DNA from: Cordilura impudica
Taxonomy: Eukaryota; Arthropoda; Insecta; Diptera; Scathophagidae
Length of the DNA: 64,000 bases
NCBI GenBank assembly: GCA_963682025.1
Contig: OY821518.1
Span: 14,952,922-15,016,921 of the forward strand
Reading direction: 5' to 3'
The position numbers were made by a program, and so were the translations under genes. This document shows positions 35,081-46,614 of the stretch, piece by piece. The notes under the pieces were generated by a model. That model was given only the letters and a program-made list of their open reading frames with translations. It had not been told where the DNA came from and made no database searches. The stretch's first letter is position 1. The number at the start of each line of letters is the position of its first letter.

Positions 35081-36188
35081 TTGATTTGATTAAGTACTAT
35101 ATAATTCATGTATAGATAAGTCTAATCCGCTGTTGCTCCCTAAGGTTACTTGTAGGAAGAGAATGTGTCTTAATATAGACTTCAAACAAACGTAAAGCTA
35201 AAATTACATAAAGAAAAAATACAAAATATATGGAATAAATTTAAAAAAAAAACACGAAAAGTACTATCCTTTGTGAGCACCCCGATTGCTATTAATAAAA
35301 AAAATCACAACACAATCAAATATGCAATATCGCCAATAGGCGAGAAATAATTTATGTTTCACCAACTTATAGAGAGGAAAAAGTAAACATAGATACCACC
35401 TAGAGTAATCTTACAATTATTATAAATAAAACGGTTAGAAAATAGTTTCCAAAATGTTTCGAAGTGTCTTCCTAAACACCTCTTTAAAATTTTTCGTTCA
35501 AAAACCTTTAAGATTTCAGCCTAAATTTTTGTAATACAAAATCCTCGAAAATGCCCCAAAATTATTTTGTATGATTTGTTCAAACGATGTTCTACGATGT
35601 TTTTTTGAACTTTGGAAGATTATTAAAATTAATACGAAGATATTTGATATTATCGTTGAAGCGAATCTCAATGCCATGTAAGAAAATTTTATGTGTTTTT
35701 TATTTTCTGGTGCAGCAAACCTTCTACATTTGCCAGAAGTATATATTTATTTTAATTCCTCAACTATTCTAATTACTTTTAACAATTCTGAGATGATTTG
35801 ATATATTTCTTAAGGCAATAACTTGGGTCTCGTTACGTGAATAGAGATGGGAGGTGTGAGCGTATAACAAATCAATGGATTTTTTAATAATATGGAGAAA
35901 GTCATAAATACAAATTTTATATGAGTTGGAAAATTTGAGCCATGTGGTACTCTAAGTGCCGCATTCGATATCAAGTAAAATCAACCGAAATTCCATATTT
36001 TGGTTTGTTATTTAAAGAAGACGGACAAACGTCAGACCTCTTTTCACTTTTACTATTAACTAGGGGCCAAAACTCGTTAACTGTGATAGAGTAAAGTTAT
36101 TCCCACTATTTAATTAAATAAAAAAATCTTTATTTAAATAAAAATAATTTCGAGCGAAAAATTTCGATAACGAATGTGACGATTAGAC
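35081..36188. other. AT-rich spacer, no gene recognised
   Basis: A 61-codon frame at 35587-35772 has no motif. The stretch separates element H from the Transib element; no repeat family was identified. Confidence 0.4.
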
Positions 36189-36193
36189 CTCTG

Positions 36194-38423
36194 CGCAGTG
36201 GGTGAAACGGTCAATCTAGCGTCGTTTAATTAAAATTTGAAATGTGTAATTGCGAATTTTTTTTGTATTTTCGATAACCAATATCCCACTGAGTTTATCG
36301 ATAACTTTTGTTTTCTTGTAACTTATATATTCGAACAGCTGTGAGCTTTCAAACATAACATATGTTTCAACAGGTGCTGTAATAAATTTTCCCGCCATTT
36401 CACATAGTGCAAAACGAGCTTTGTAAACAAAGAAATTATTTTCATATTTGCCAAGTAAAGTGTTTTTTTTTTTTTAAATTTGTGGTATGTATTTATTAAA
36501 AAAAAAAATTGTTTGTGGCTTGTGTTTTATATATTTTTGTTATAAATATCAGTAGAAAATAGCCTTCGATCTGTCCTCCATTGAATGCCATTTAGTGAAC
36601 TTCTGAAGAGGAAATCTTTTGTTGCCCAAAAGTGTCCGCTCCAAATCTTATTTGTTGTTTTGTACTGTTTCTTGTGAATGTAAAATGGCTAAAATCTTTT
36701 GCCACTTTTTGCGACTCTCATTTTTATTCCATTTTGTAGGTACGATGTCAGTCTCAAAAAGAGAACTTTTTTGAATATGGTATAACGAAGCTGTTCCGTC
36801 TAAAAAATTTTTGGCAGTAGAAAACCACATATTCAATAATATAATTGATAAAAATAATCATATCGAAGAAGAATTTTTATTGTCAAGTTAGTGGAAAAAT
36901 GGAAAGATTGCAATAGAAGATTACCATATTTTTAAAAAAGAAACAAGGAATGGTTAGAAGGAGACCTTGAGTTAATTGCTCCAACAACTTTTGCACAAGT
37001 TGGACGACCGGTAAAGGAGGTTTCAGCTTGTAGTGTAAAAAGTCAAGTCCATAAAAGTTCATCATTAATAAATGAATCTTCATGCAGCGAGCTAATTGCG
37101 GCAACTCGATTTAGTCTTTACATGACTGGAAAAAGAACTGCATCGAAGGTAATTTCAATGTTGGATTCAAATGATGTTATGGCTGCAAAAATTAAAAAAA
37201 GTATTGAATCTGATAGCCTACTACCTGTTAAATATACTCCAGAAGAGGCCTTGGCTCTTTATATTGATGGAGGTTATACGAAACACTCGTACAAATTAAT
37301 GCAGGCTGGTGCCAAAGATCGAAGTGCCAACATTTACCCAAGCTATGATGTTTTGAGACTAGCTAAGCAAAAGTGCTATCCTAGTGGATTATTGGTGACA
37401 GATTCGTCTGCTGAAGTTCTCCTTCAGAGCTTAGTGGACCACACTGTTGCTAGGATAATTGCAGCACACCCTGATTTATTTCAAAAATTCTGTACCAATG
37501 GAAATGAAAAATTAGTTGCAAGTTATAAATGGGGATGTGATGGCAGTAGTGGACGTTCTACCTACCGGCAACGATGTAGTGATCCTGAAAAGAATATGAT
37601 GGATGAGCATATGTTTACGGTTTGCATTGTATCATTGCAAGTGCAATTCGGATCCAACATTATTTGGAAAAGTTCTCGACCTTCTTCAACTCGCTTCTGC
37701 TTCTGCTTGTGGATACGATGTTAATCCAGATGCTTTTCGGCAATATGCATTTGCAACAGCTCAAATATATGTTAATGAATATCCATGGTTTTACATGCCT
37801 AGTTCTAATCACAAAATTTTAATTCATGGAGCAGAAATTATAAATAATGTTGTGCTACCAATTGGCATGATGTCGGAAGAAGCACTTGAGGCTAGAAATA
37901 AAGACGTCCGAAATTTCCGCTTGCATCACACACGTAAAACTTCTCGACAACATACAATGGAGGCCTGATGCATGCACTCTTGTTTTCCTCAGATCCCTTT
38001 ATATCATCATTGTCAAAATCTACTTCTAGGTCTTCCAAAAAAAATATTGCATTAGACAAAGAAGTTAATCTACTTTCTTGTGCTGAACTGCAGGGTCCAT
38101 GTTCATACACTGATAGCTCAGATTCTGAATAACTTCTATTAACAGTTTATATTATTATTTACTAAATTTTAATAAAAAACTTTTAAAATAAAAATACAAA
38201 TAAAAAATTCAAAATTCAAAATATTCAAATATGAGTATAAACTATTTTAATTTAAATCGTATGAAAACATAGAAATTTTGGATTATAGTGGACCAATTTG
38301 TCCAATACTTGACACATCTAGGGGATATATAAAAAATTTTTCGTGAAAGTTTGGTGCCGATCGGATCAGAAACAGCCGAGATATTAATTTAAGTCCGCTA
38401 GATGGAGCGTTTCACCCACTGTG
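36194..38423 (+). mobile_element. Transib DNA transposon, complete ends, inactive
   Basis: A 2,230-bp element with both ends preserved. The left terminus is CGCAGTGGGTGAAACGGTCA then ATCTAGCG. The right terminus, read inward on the other strand, is CACAGTGGGTGAAACGCTCC then ATCTAGCGGAC. The inverted repeats match over ~30 bp. CTCTG immediately precedes the left end (36189-36193) and immediately follows the right end (38424-38428), a perfect 5-bp target duplication, the size known for Transib. The interior encodes a broken Transib-type transposase in the same orientation. Full-length Transib elements are ~3 kb, so about a quarter is lost internally. Confidence 0.9.
36745..38132 (+). pseudogene. 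Transib-type (RAG1-related) transposase, frameshifted and internally deleted
   Basis: Relic of the transposase that would excise the surrounding element by DDE chemistry in the nucleus. Four segments in changing frames can be followed. (1) From ATG 36745, MSVSKRELF, then stop codons. (2) About 36932-37700 (in frame with 37122): APTTFAQVGRPVKE, PEEALALYIDGGYTKHSY, ANIYPSYDVLRLAKQKCYP, then KWGCDGSSGRSTY, whose Asp (37539-37541) is the expected first catalytic residue, and IIWKSSRPSSTRFC. (3) About 37705-37960 in another frame: YPWFYMPSSNHKILIHGAEI, then LPIGMMSEEALEARNKD, the block that in this family carries the catalytic Glu, and HTRKTSR. (4) 37965-38132: LMHALLFSSDPFISSL to a TAA stop. The stretch between STRFC and ACGYDV, where the second Asp is expected, is deleted. 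Family assignment is by remembered motif order, not a search. Confidence 0.85.
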
Positions 38424-38566
38424 CTCTGTTATGCATGTTTCCTTTATCTCTACCTCCACTTTTAATACAATTTATTTTTCACCCAATTTTTAAAGTAATT
38501 AAATAGATCGAAAATTATTTAATTTTAAATTATTCGGTGTATTTCGAATAGGAACAATTATTAATA

Positions 38567-38944
38567 CTAGCAGATTCCAGCCCTCGAAATTCGAGTGCAA
38601 ATTCAAGGAAATTTTATTTTTTCATTTAATAAAGACCCTAAAAGTATGCTAATCAATTATAGCCAATTCACAAATCAACACAAAAACACAAACTCATATT
38701 TATTACAAACACACTAACAAATTTAATAAACACGCACATAGCATTGTATAATTTTATGCATGTGTTAGTAGCAACTTTAAATGCAATTTACTCAAAATAA
38801 AGAAAAAAATTTAAAAATCTGTAAATCTGCAAAACGGCTAAAAAGGAATACCTTTAAAATCATATACGTTTGGTCAAAATCGGGATAAAACGGTAGAACA
38901 AAACATCGGTCACAAGAAATCGCCTAGCTTATTTATATTATAGA
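38567..38944 (-). mobile_element. Helitron-like family B, copy 7
   Basis: 378 bp, inverted; plus strand from CTAGCAGATTCCAGCCCTCG to TTATTTATATTATAGA. Flanked by A (38566) and T (38945). Internal blocks agree with other B copies. It lies ~140 bp after the Transib element. Confidence 0.85.
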
Positions 38945-39126
38945 TAGATCTTCCACACATTAGGAAAATGTAAATTATTTCGACAATTATTGAGAATAAT
39001 ATTGCGCTATTGCAGCATCTTTGAAAGTAGTTTTTTTTTTAATGATAAAATTAGAAATATTTTCTAAGCCGCATGGCTTTTAATTATTGAGAGATTTTGC
39101 AAGACAAAATAGTTCATCAATAGTAA

Positions 39127-39472
39127 CTAGCAGATTCCAGCGCTCGAAATTCGAGTGCAATTTCTTAGCCAATTCACAAACCAACACTTTTATGGTTTAT
39201 TATTATTGTGAATGAAGATAACAAACTCATTAACAAACACATTAGCAAATTTCATAAAACACACATAGCATATGTATAATTTTATGCATGTGTTAGTAGC
39301 AACTTTAAATGCAATTTACTCAAAATAAAGGAAAAAATTTAAAAATCTGTAAATCTGCAAAACGGCTAAAAAGGAATACCTTTAAAATCATATACGTTTG
39401 GTCAAAATCGGGATAAAACGGTAGAACAAAACATCGGTCACAAGAAATCGCCTGGCCTATTAATATTATAGT
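39127..39472 (-). mobile_element. Helitron-like family B, copy 8
   Basis: Starts CTAGCAGATTCCAGCGCTCG on the plus strand. The other end reads CCTATTAATATTATAG followed by TT, so the terminal GA (TC on the element strand) is altered. Near 39190-39215 it carries an extra TATTATTGTGAATGAAG segment related to the long variant at 7550. Confidence 0.75.
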
Positions 39473-42096
39473 TACGCTTAACGCACTTTTGAGAATTATT
39501 AACAGAAAAATTTTAATCAAAAGATTATTGAAAGTTTGATGTTTCAAGACTAGGAAAAACAATTTGATATCGAAATGCCCATATATTTTAATACATGATT
39601 GAGTTCAAAGTAGTTGGGGTGGGGGAGAATAAGAATAACGAAATGGTTTGTGTCTTAACTACATGTTATTCTAATCACTTTTGATATTATTTTATATTTA
39701 TTAGATTTTTTTTCGTAAAGTTTCACATTGAATTTTTTTTTCAAATTCACAAGAAATTTCTCTAGTCAACTTCTAAATGTGTAAGAGTGCATTCTTTGAA
39801 TGGTGGCAAAAAAAAAAAATACCCTTGCAACAAATAAGTACCATCGTTATGTCAACATTTCACTTGCAATTATTCTAGGAAAATAATTCAGCAAGTTTCT
39901 GGGAAATATGTTTCATTTTAAATGAATTGTTCTGTTCTTGTCATGAATTTGTGTAAAATTTGCATTTGCAGAGTTTTTGTGTTTGTTGCATTTAGAATGT
40001 TTTCCTGTAAATGTCATAAGCTACGAACATATTTAATAAATGTAATTCTGGTATGATTTTATATGTTGGCATATTTGGTTGACATTGATTGATATTGAAA
40101 ATATCCATCAAATAGGACGAGAATATTGTTTCATTAAAATAAAAGAAAAAAATATATATAAAGAAATTAACTGTTAGTAAGCGTTCAATTAAGTCAAAAA
40201 TTAATTATATTTGTTTTTATATATTTGAATATAATTAGGGGAACATGAATAGATTTATCACAATTATTCTGTGCATATTATACTCTGTTTAGTTTTTCTA
40301 AAATCCTGAGTTCTACAAAACTTAATATTTTTTTTTTAGAGATTCTGAAATATTTCATCCAGAGCAGTTGGTAATTAAGCTCAAGAATTTTTTTGTGAAG
40401 TCATTTTGTTTTCACAATAGTCTTATTCCCTTTCTCAGTAGCGTATTCTATTTGTAAATGTTTTTATTTATTTCTGCATGTGTCAAGGTACGCCTGAATG
40501 AATGTTTTTATTTCTCATCTGTTAAGTTATTCATAAAATTATAATTAAGAATGTGTTGCCTGGGGAATGTTAACACTTGAACAACTGTACGTATGAATAT
40601 TATTTTTATGAATGTTGCACATACTTAAACAAACGTATTTGTTTTTAAATTTATAGCTTTCATTTAAACAAAGAAGAAAAAAAAATCCACAAAATTTTAC
40701 AATTTAATAATTATATAAACCCATTAACACACAGACAGTTTGTGAAATTTTCAACTCCAGAAAATTTTTAATTAAATTTTCATATTCATTTCCATACATT
40801 AACCAGCATGATATAAATTATGATTGTCTAAAGATGGTTATCATTAAACACACTCGCACTCTCACTGCCAATCTTAGGTTGTTTAACTTGGATATTCTCA
40901 AATACATGGAAAAATGTTTGGTTTTTTTTTTTTTAATAATTATATTTTAATATAAAACTTCTCTTTAAAATGGTGATTGCAATATTTAAAGCTATCAAAG
41001 TGAAAGCCGAAAAAGACATTGCAGAATTGGATGAAGAAAAAGATCATTTAGACAGATTGTTTATTTTCTCACCATGGGACAACAACTTTATACAAACGCT
41101 TAACATCATTTTAATGCATTAAAATTGAAGAATTTTTCTAGAACATATTCTTTTATTAAGCATTTTGTTAAACAAAGAACCAACAAAATGTGATTATACT
41201 TTAAAATGGTGAAATGAAAAAATAATCTTTTTTTGTTTTTTTTTTTAGCAATTTTCGGGATTAAAATCACTTAATGTCTTTGTTTCATATACAATGAAAA
41301 AAAAAGAATAAAAATATAAACCATAAATATTTATATAAAATGGTTCAATTTAGAGAAGAAGAAAAAAAAATGCATATCAATTTAAATTCTGTGGTAGCAG
41401 ACTCCCAGTTTTATGATTGAAATCATAAAATTGTTTGTTACTCAAGGACCTCACCATCATCATCTATAAAGTTCATTGATTTTTTAATCAATTTCTCTTG
41501 CTTTCTTTCATTTTGTGCAGCAGTTTATTGTCTTGTTGTATCTTTTGTTTATGCTTAGCAAGTTATTGTCCCTTTTTTGTTTAAAGCGAAAATAAAATCT
41601 TTATAACAAAGACGAACAGGATGCATATGCCAGTCATCCTTGTTTTCATCATAATATCCAATTTTATTATCTATTTTGAAAAGCTGAATAAAAAGCTAAA
41701 GTCAAAAACCTTTCATAAAGTTAAAGAGAGTGGAATTTTAGTAATATTTTGAAATAGAGGAAAGAAAAATAAAAAAACCAGCATTTTTGATATTATGAGA
41801 TATTAGGGCCAACAATTGGTAACCGTTTTTTTTTACTGTCCTAGCCTATTAATTAGAAAAAAAAAACTAAATTATAATTAAAAAAATATAGAATTACAAA
41901 AAAAAGATGAAATTCTGTGTTCATATTCGAAGCCGGCTGGACAAAGAACTTTAGAAAAGTATAACCTTATTTCAAAATCTGGCATTTGAAACAAACAACA
42001 TGTGCTTTGATTCAAGTATTTGGCTGCTACATGGCGAAGCTAATCGTGACTAATCGTCATCGCAAAGTAATTTGTTTCAATGACAAAAAAATTAAA
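39473..42096. other. AT-rich intergenic DNA, possibly host spacer
   Basis: The longest stretch in the window without a recognised repeat. Only a 50-codon frame at 40970 stands out by codon composition. No other frame, splice-site pattern or RNA gene could be supported. Confidence 0.4.
40970..41122 (+). CDS. Small open frame, 50 codons, unknown
   Basis: ATG-to-TAA frame whose product begins MVIAIFKAIKVKAEKDIAEL and continues DEEKDHLDRLF, then a hydrophobic stretch ending in IILMH. The middle is rich in Lys, Glu, Asp and Ala, which is unusual in this AT-rich setting where chance frames are full of Asn, Ile, Phe and Lys. The charged part could form a helix or coiled coil. An in-frame TAA lies 33 bases upstream (40937-40939). 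No family was recognised. It could be a microprotein, an exon of an unseen gene, or chance. Confidence 0.2.
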   Translation: MVIAIFKAIKVKAEKDIAELDEEKDHLDRLFIFSPWDNNFIQTLNIILMH

Positions 42097-42287
42097 CTAA
42101 GTAAGTTTAAATTCGGCTGTGGCAAATCTTTGATACCCTCAATGTTATAATAAATGTTGGGTACAGTAACCGTTATATTATAGTTACCGAATACTAAACT
42201 TTTAAATTCCAATACCATTTAAATTTAAAGTTAATTGCTTGGTCTTTTTTTATAATTTATTATTTAAAAATAGAATAAAAAATACTG
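42097..42287 (+). mobile_element. 5' end fragment of element H
   Basis: Reads AAGTAAGTTTAAATTCGGCT, then GTGGCAAATCTTTGATACCC and TCAATG, matching the left end of H at 30671 (CAAGTAAGAG...GTGCCGAATCTTTGATACCC). It continues into TTTAAAGTTAATTGCTTGG, which also occurs at ~59620. It is cut off by the E element. Confidence 0.6.
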
Positions 42288-45200
42288 CCCATAATAAAAA
42301 AAGTGTTCAACCTCTCGTTCGCACCCCCTAGAAATATGCGAATAGCAAAAAAAGTGAGAAATACAAAGTTTTGGGCCACTCAAAAAATATTTAGAGGGTG
42401 CACAACGCGATTGAAAATTTCAAGGGTTTTTATAGAGAGAAAATATGATTTTTTTCAGATTTTGCGAGCATTTCGTTCTATAGTATAATTTTACCAACAA
42501 ATTGTTATATAATTCGGGATCAGTATTAACATATCTTTCCAAAAAGCTATAAAACTGCAAATTCGAATATAAAATCGCCAATAAATAGCAAATGCCCCAG
42601 ACCACTTTTGTGCCAAAAAAAAAAAACTAGGTCATGAAATTTGATGACATTTTTTTCAACTTTACGAAATTATTTGAAGCCAACATTTTATTTCAGTCTC
42701 TATACACGTAAGCACTCAGATATGAAGTATTGTTTTATTACCATCTTGTTAACCTATTAAGCATTTAGACTGAAAATGGAATTTATTTTTGATAAAATTT
42801 TGAAAACTCATTTTTCAAGTTTTGAAAAATTTTCTTAAACAAAATTTAAAAAAATTTATCTAGCTCTTTAAGGTCTTGTTAAATGCGTATTAGAGATCAC
42901 CTGTGTGAATTTGGAGATAAATCCATCTTCCAGATTTCTTTTGACAAGGATTTTGTAAAATATTCTGGAAATATACTATTTCTAAATATTTTGTATCAAA
43001 AGTTCATCACTTTTAAACTTTTAAATGTTATGTTTTATCTTAATAGCCTACGGTTTTGGAAAAAAATAATATGACCCAATTAACCCTTTGGAATTGGGGT
43101 CACATATGACCCCAAACTAATAAAAAACAATTTATTAAAAAAATTCAAATATTTTGTTAGTGCTGCAGAATTTTTAGATGCGACGCTTAAAATATAATAT
43201 CCTAATGTGTAGAATTTCCGTTCCTAAAATTAAAGATAAATTCGATAACGTTAACCCATTATTTGCCAAGGCCAGCTTTGGATTTTAAGATATTTTTAAA
43301 TGAAAAATAGCGAAAACGAGTTTTTTTATTACACTCGATGAAACCTCTATTTCGAATTTATAAAACTTATCTATATTTTTTTAAACAAAATAAGAAGACC
43401 CACAAAAGACCCAACGCTGATAAAAGACATTTTATTTCAAAGATTATGAAATATAATATTAATATAATAATATAAAATTAAAGAAAAGCAATACTTATGG
43501 CAAGTCGTAAGTGATTACAGAAAACAATTTTAATTGCGCACTAAATCATCATCTTATTTTATTTACACAAATAAAGATAGTTTTTATACCCTATACCACT
43601 ATGTGGTTTGGGTATAATGACTTTGTGCTGCTGTTTGTAACAACCAAAAATATTTGACCTAGACCCATCTTTAATTATACCGATCGAATCAGAATCACTT
43701 TCTGAGTTGATTTAACAATGTCCGTCCGTCCGTCCGTCCGTCCGTCTGTGTGTCCATGTAAAGCTTGTAATCAAACTGCAGGTCGCAAATATGAATATAT
43801 TTTGATGAAATTCGGCATATAAGCTTTTATCGGCCATGGGATGAAAGCTATTGAAATTGGTGATAATCGGTCCATGTTCAGACCTAGCCCCCATACAAAT
43901 TACCCCTATGAAATCGACATAAATTGCCATAAGATCCAAATTGTCATATAGATCTTACTCAAATTGGGTTTTGTATGCGTTCATTACGTCCATTAATGAG
44001 TAGTCCAAAAATGATCCCTTTGGCCCCATATAGAGCTGCTTCCCGATCTTCACTTAAATCTATTAAAAAACAAAAATATTGCACTGATTCTTCTCAGATT
44101 TTGTTTGTATATATTTTTGCAAAATACAAGATACTTTACCAAACATGATCAGGATCGGTCCATTTTTGGACCTAGTCCCCATATAGATCTAGCATCCGAT
44201 ATGAACTTTTTCATGTCTGCAGCCAAAAAAATTAATAAAAAAAATTAGACTCAAATTTGGTTTTTGCTTATTTTCTATGTCCAGTTAGTTAGGCCTAAGA
44301 GATAGGGAATGGTATAGGGTATCGTATAGTCGGTCTAGACCGACTATAATTTTCTTGCTTGTTATACATAAAATAATTTTATAAATAAATTGAATAAAAG
44401 TTGTTTTAATTTATATTTATTTCACAATGGGTTATTTTGATCCCAGGAGCACTGAAGCCTTATATAAATAAAAAATAACCGAATTATTTTTCTTAAAATA
44501 AGAATAGCGGTTTCATCGAGTTTAATAGAAAACCTCGTTTTCCGCAATTTTTAATTAAAAATATCTTAAAATCCAAAGCTGGCCTTGACAAATAATGGGT
44601 TAGCGTTCTCGGACTTATCTCAAATCTTAGGAGCGGAAGTTCTACACATTTAGTTATTGTAGTTTAGGCGCCGCATCTAAAAATTCAACAGCACTTACAA
44701 AATATATGAATTTTTTTATTAAATTGTTTTTTATTAGATTGGGGTCATATGTGACCCCAATTTTAAAAGGCTTAATGGGGTCGTAATATTTTTTTCCGAA
44801 ACCCTAGGCTATTGAGATAAAATATAATATTTAAAGGTAGAAAAGTGATGAATTTTTAATACAAAAAATTTAGAAAGAGTACATTTACAGAATATTTTAG
44901 AAAAATCCCATTTTTTTCGAAATCCGCAAAAACAAAATTCTTGTAGAAAAATTCTGGCATAGGGATTGACCTAAAAATTCACACAGTTAATCTCTGACAT
45001 GCATGTCAAAACTTGAAAATGGAGTTTTCAAAATTTTGTCAAAAAAATTTTAAATTTTCGGTCTCAATGCTTAATAGGTTAACAAGGCGGTAATAAAACA
45101 ATACTTCATATCTGAGTATTTATATTTATAGAGACTAAAATAAAATGTTGGCTTTAATTAATTTTTTAGAGTTGAAAAAAATGTCATCAAATTTCATGAT

Positions 45201-45569
45201 CTAATTTTTTTTTTTTTTGGCGCAAAAGTGGTCTGGGGCATTTGCTATTTCTTTGCGAGTTTTTATTCGATTTTAAAGTATTGTAGTTTCTTGGAAAAAT
45301 AATTTAATACTGATGCCGAATTATATAACAATTTGTCAGAAAAATTAAACTATAGAACGAAATTTTCGTAAAATCTGAAAAAAGTCATATTTTCCCCATA
45401 TAAACACATTTGAAATTTTCAGTCACGTTCAGCCACCGCTAAATGTTTTTTGATTGGCCCAAAACCTTGTATTTCTCAGTTTTTTTTTTTTTTTGCTATT
45501 CGCATATATATCTAGGGGGTGCGACGGAGAGTTTGAACACTTTTTTTTTTAATAAGGGCCACCCTAATG
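42288..45569. mobile_element. Family E, two-arm copy (large inverted repeat) with A copy 4 in the centre
   Basis: The left arm (42288-~43560) reads GCCCATAATAAAAAAAGTGT, CACCCCCTAGAAATATGCG, GCAAATGCCCCAGACCACTT and so on; the right arm (44395-45569) is the same order inverted. The outer right end is GGGCCACCCTAATG followed by TA, so the terminus is CATTAGGGTGGCCC next to a TA, Tc1/mariner-like. Each arm holds the palindrome GGGGTCACATATGACCCC or a close form (43094-43115, 44739-44760). The left arm lacks ~130 bp that the right arm keeps, including GTGCTCCTGGGATCAAAATA. Family A inserted between the arms. No transposase is present. Confidence 0.75.
43584..44362 (-). mobile_element. Family A interspersed repeat, copy 4
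   Basis: Inverted, near-complete copy nested in the centre of E. Plus strand from TTTTTATACCCTATACCACT to TATAATTTTCTTGCTTGTT. The terminal 24-bp palindrome (half TATAGTCGGTCT) is perfect at 44325-44348. A 75-codon frame (43712-43939, minus) parallels the one in copy 2, ending in the GACGGACGG run. Confidence 0.8.
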
Positions 45570-45900
45570 TATCAGCGATGCATACACATTATTGTTTGCT
45601 TGTTGTACAGATGAAAAAACCATAACAAGAAAAAATGTGTGTGTATTGCTAATAAACAATGTAGTTATATGTGTTTACATTTATGATCATTGCATTCAAT
45701 AAGCGCTTTCAACTATAAAAACACGAAAAATACCTAAAATGTTTGTTAATTATCGTATTACTTTTAATCATCATTGTAAAAAATCTAGCCATTATAATTT
45801 AAAACTTGGTCTTTTTTTGTCCCTTAGCGCTGGCAATCTTGGTTATAAATTTGTGCTTAGAATAGGCTGGATTTATTTGGTTTTCTTTAACAGTGGCGAT

Positions 45901-46001
45901 ATTTTGTATATATATCGAAATAAAGTTAAAAAAATGTGTGTCAATAAGACACGTGGATAATAACGTATAAACTTATTAAGCAAATGCTACAAACACATCA
46001 A
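45901..46001. repeat. Perfect 101-bp direct repeat, copy 1 (copy 2 at 46615-46715)
   Basis: From ATTTTGTATATATATCGAAA through GTCAATAAGACACGTGGATA to CTACAAACACATCAA the two copies are identical as far as I can compare them, 714 bp apart. Together with the (AAAAATT)n array between them they make a recently duplicated unit. No coding content is convincing. Confidence 0.9.
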
Positions 46002-46252
46002 TTATCATTTTGAATTTGAAATTCCATGGATAATGCTCTTCAGGAGCATGGGTAACCCAGCAACATATTTATTGTTGTTGTTGTTGTTCTTAATATTAGC
46101 ATTTGCCATAAACATGAGCAATTATTATGTTGATATTCATATGCATGTTTTGTTGTTTATTTTCTGGGGTGTAAGTAGCCCAGCAATATATAGTTTTGCT
46201 AACATTTTAAACATTCTTAGGTTTAGGGTAAAAATTTGTTGTTGTTGTATAA
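45999..46252. repeat. ~254-bp duplicate of 49402-49656, upstream of array 1
   Basis: CAATTATCATTTTGAATTTG, CCATGGATAATGCTCTTCAG, a GTTGTTGTTGTTGTT run, and AACATTCTTAGGTTTAGGGT are shared with 49402-49656 with only a handful of differences (for example GGGGTG versus AGGGTG). A Leu-rich frame (46033-46266) runs through it but stops early in the other copy, so it is not supported as a gene. Confidence 0.85.
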
Positions 46253-46614
46253 AAATTAAAAATTAAAAATTAAAAATTAAAAATTAAAAATTAAAAATTA
46301 AAAATTAAAAATTAAAAATTAAAAATTAAAAATTAAAAATTAAAAATTAAAAATTAAAAATTAAAAATTAAAAATTAAAAATTAAAAATTAAATATTAAA
46401 AATTAAAAATTAAAAATTAAAAATTAAAAATTAAAAATTAAAAATTAAAAATTAAAAATTAAAAATTAAAAATTAAAAATTAAAAATTAAAAATTAAAAA
46501 TTAAAAATTAAAAATTAAAAATTAAAAATTAAAAATTAAAAATTAGAAATTAAAAATTAAAAATTAAAAATTAAAAATTAAAAATTAAAAATTAAAAATT
46601 AAAAATTAAAAATT
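46253..46614. repeat. (AAAAATT)n array 1, about 52 units
   Basis: Heptanucleotide array with only two or three single-base variants (AAATATT near 46394, TTAGAAATT near 46544). It begins directly after the GTTGTTGTATAA end of the duplicated segment and ends at the second 101-bp repeat. Confidence 0.95.

Noticed and set aside
36883..38110. Minus-strand frames over the Transib relic (36883-37104, 37892-38110)
   Set aside because: Shadows of the plus-strand transposase, which carries the conserved motifs.
46033..46266. Leu-rich 77-codon frame, also seen at 49346-49570
   Set aside because: Shared only because the DNA is duplicated; it is stopped by TAG in one copy and runs into the heptamer array in the other.
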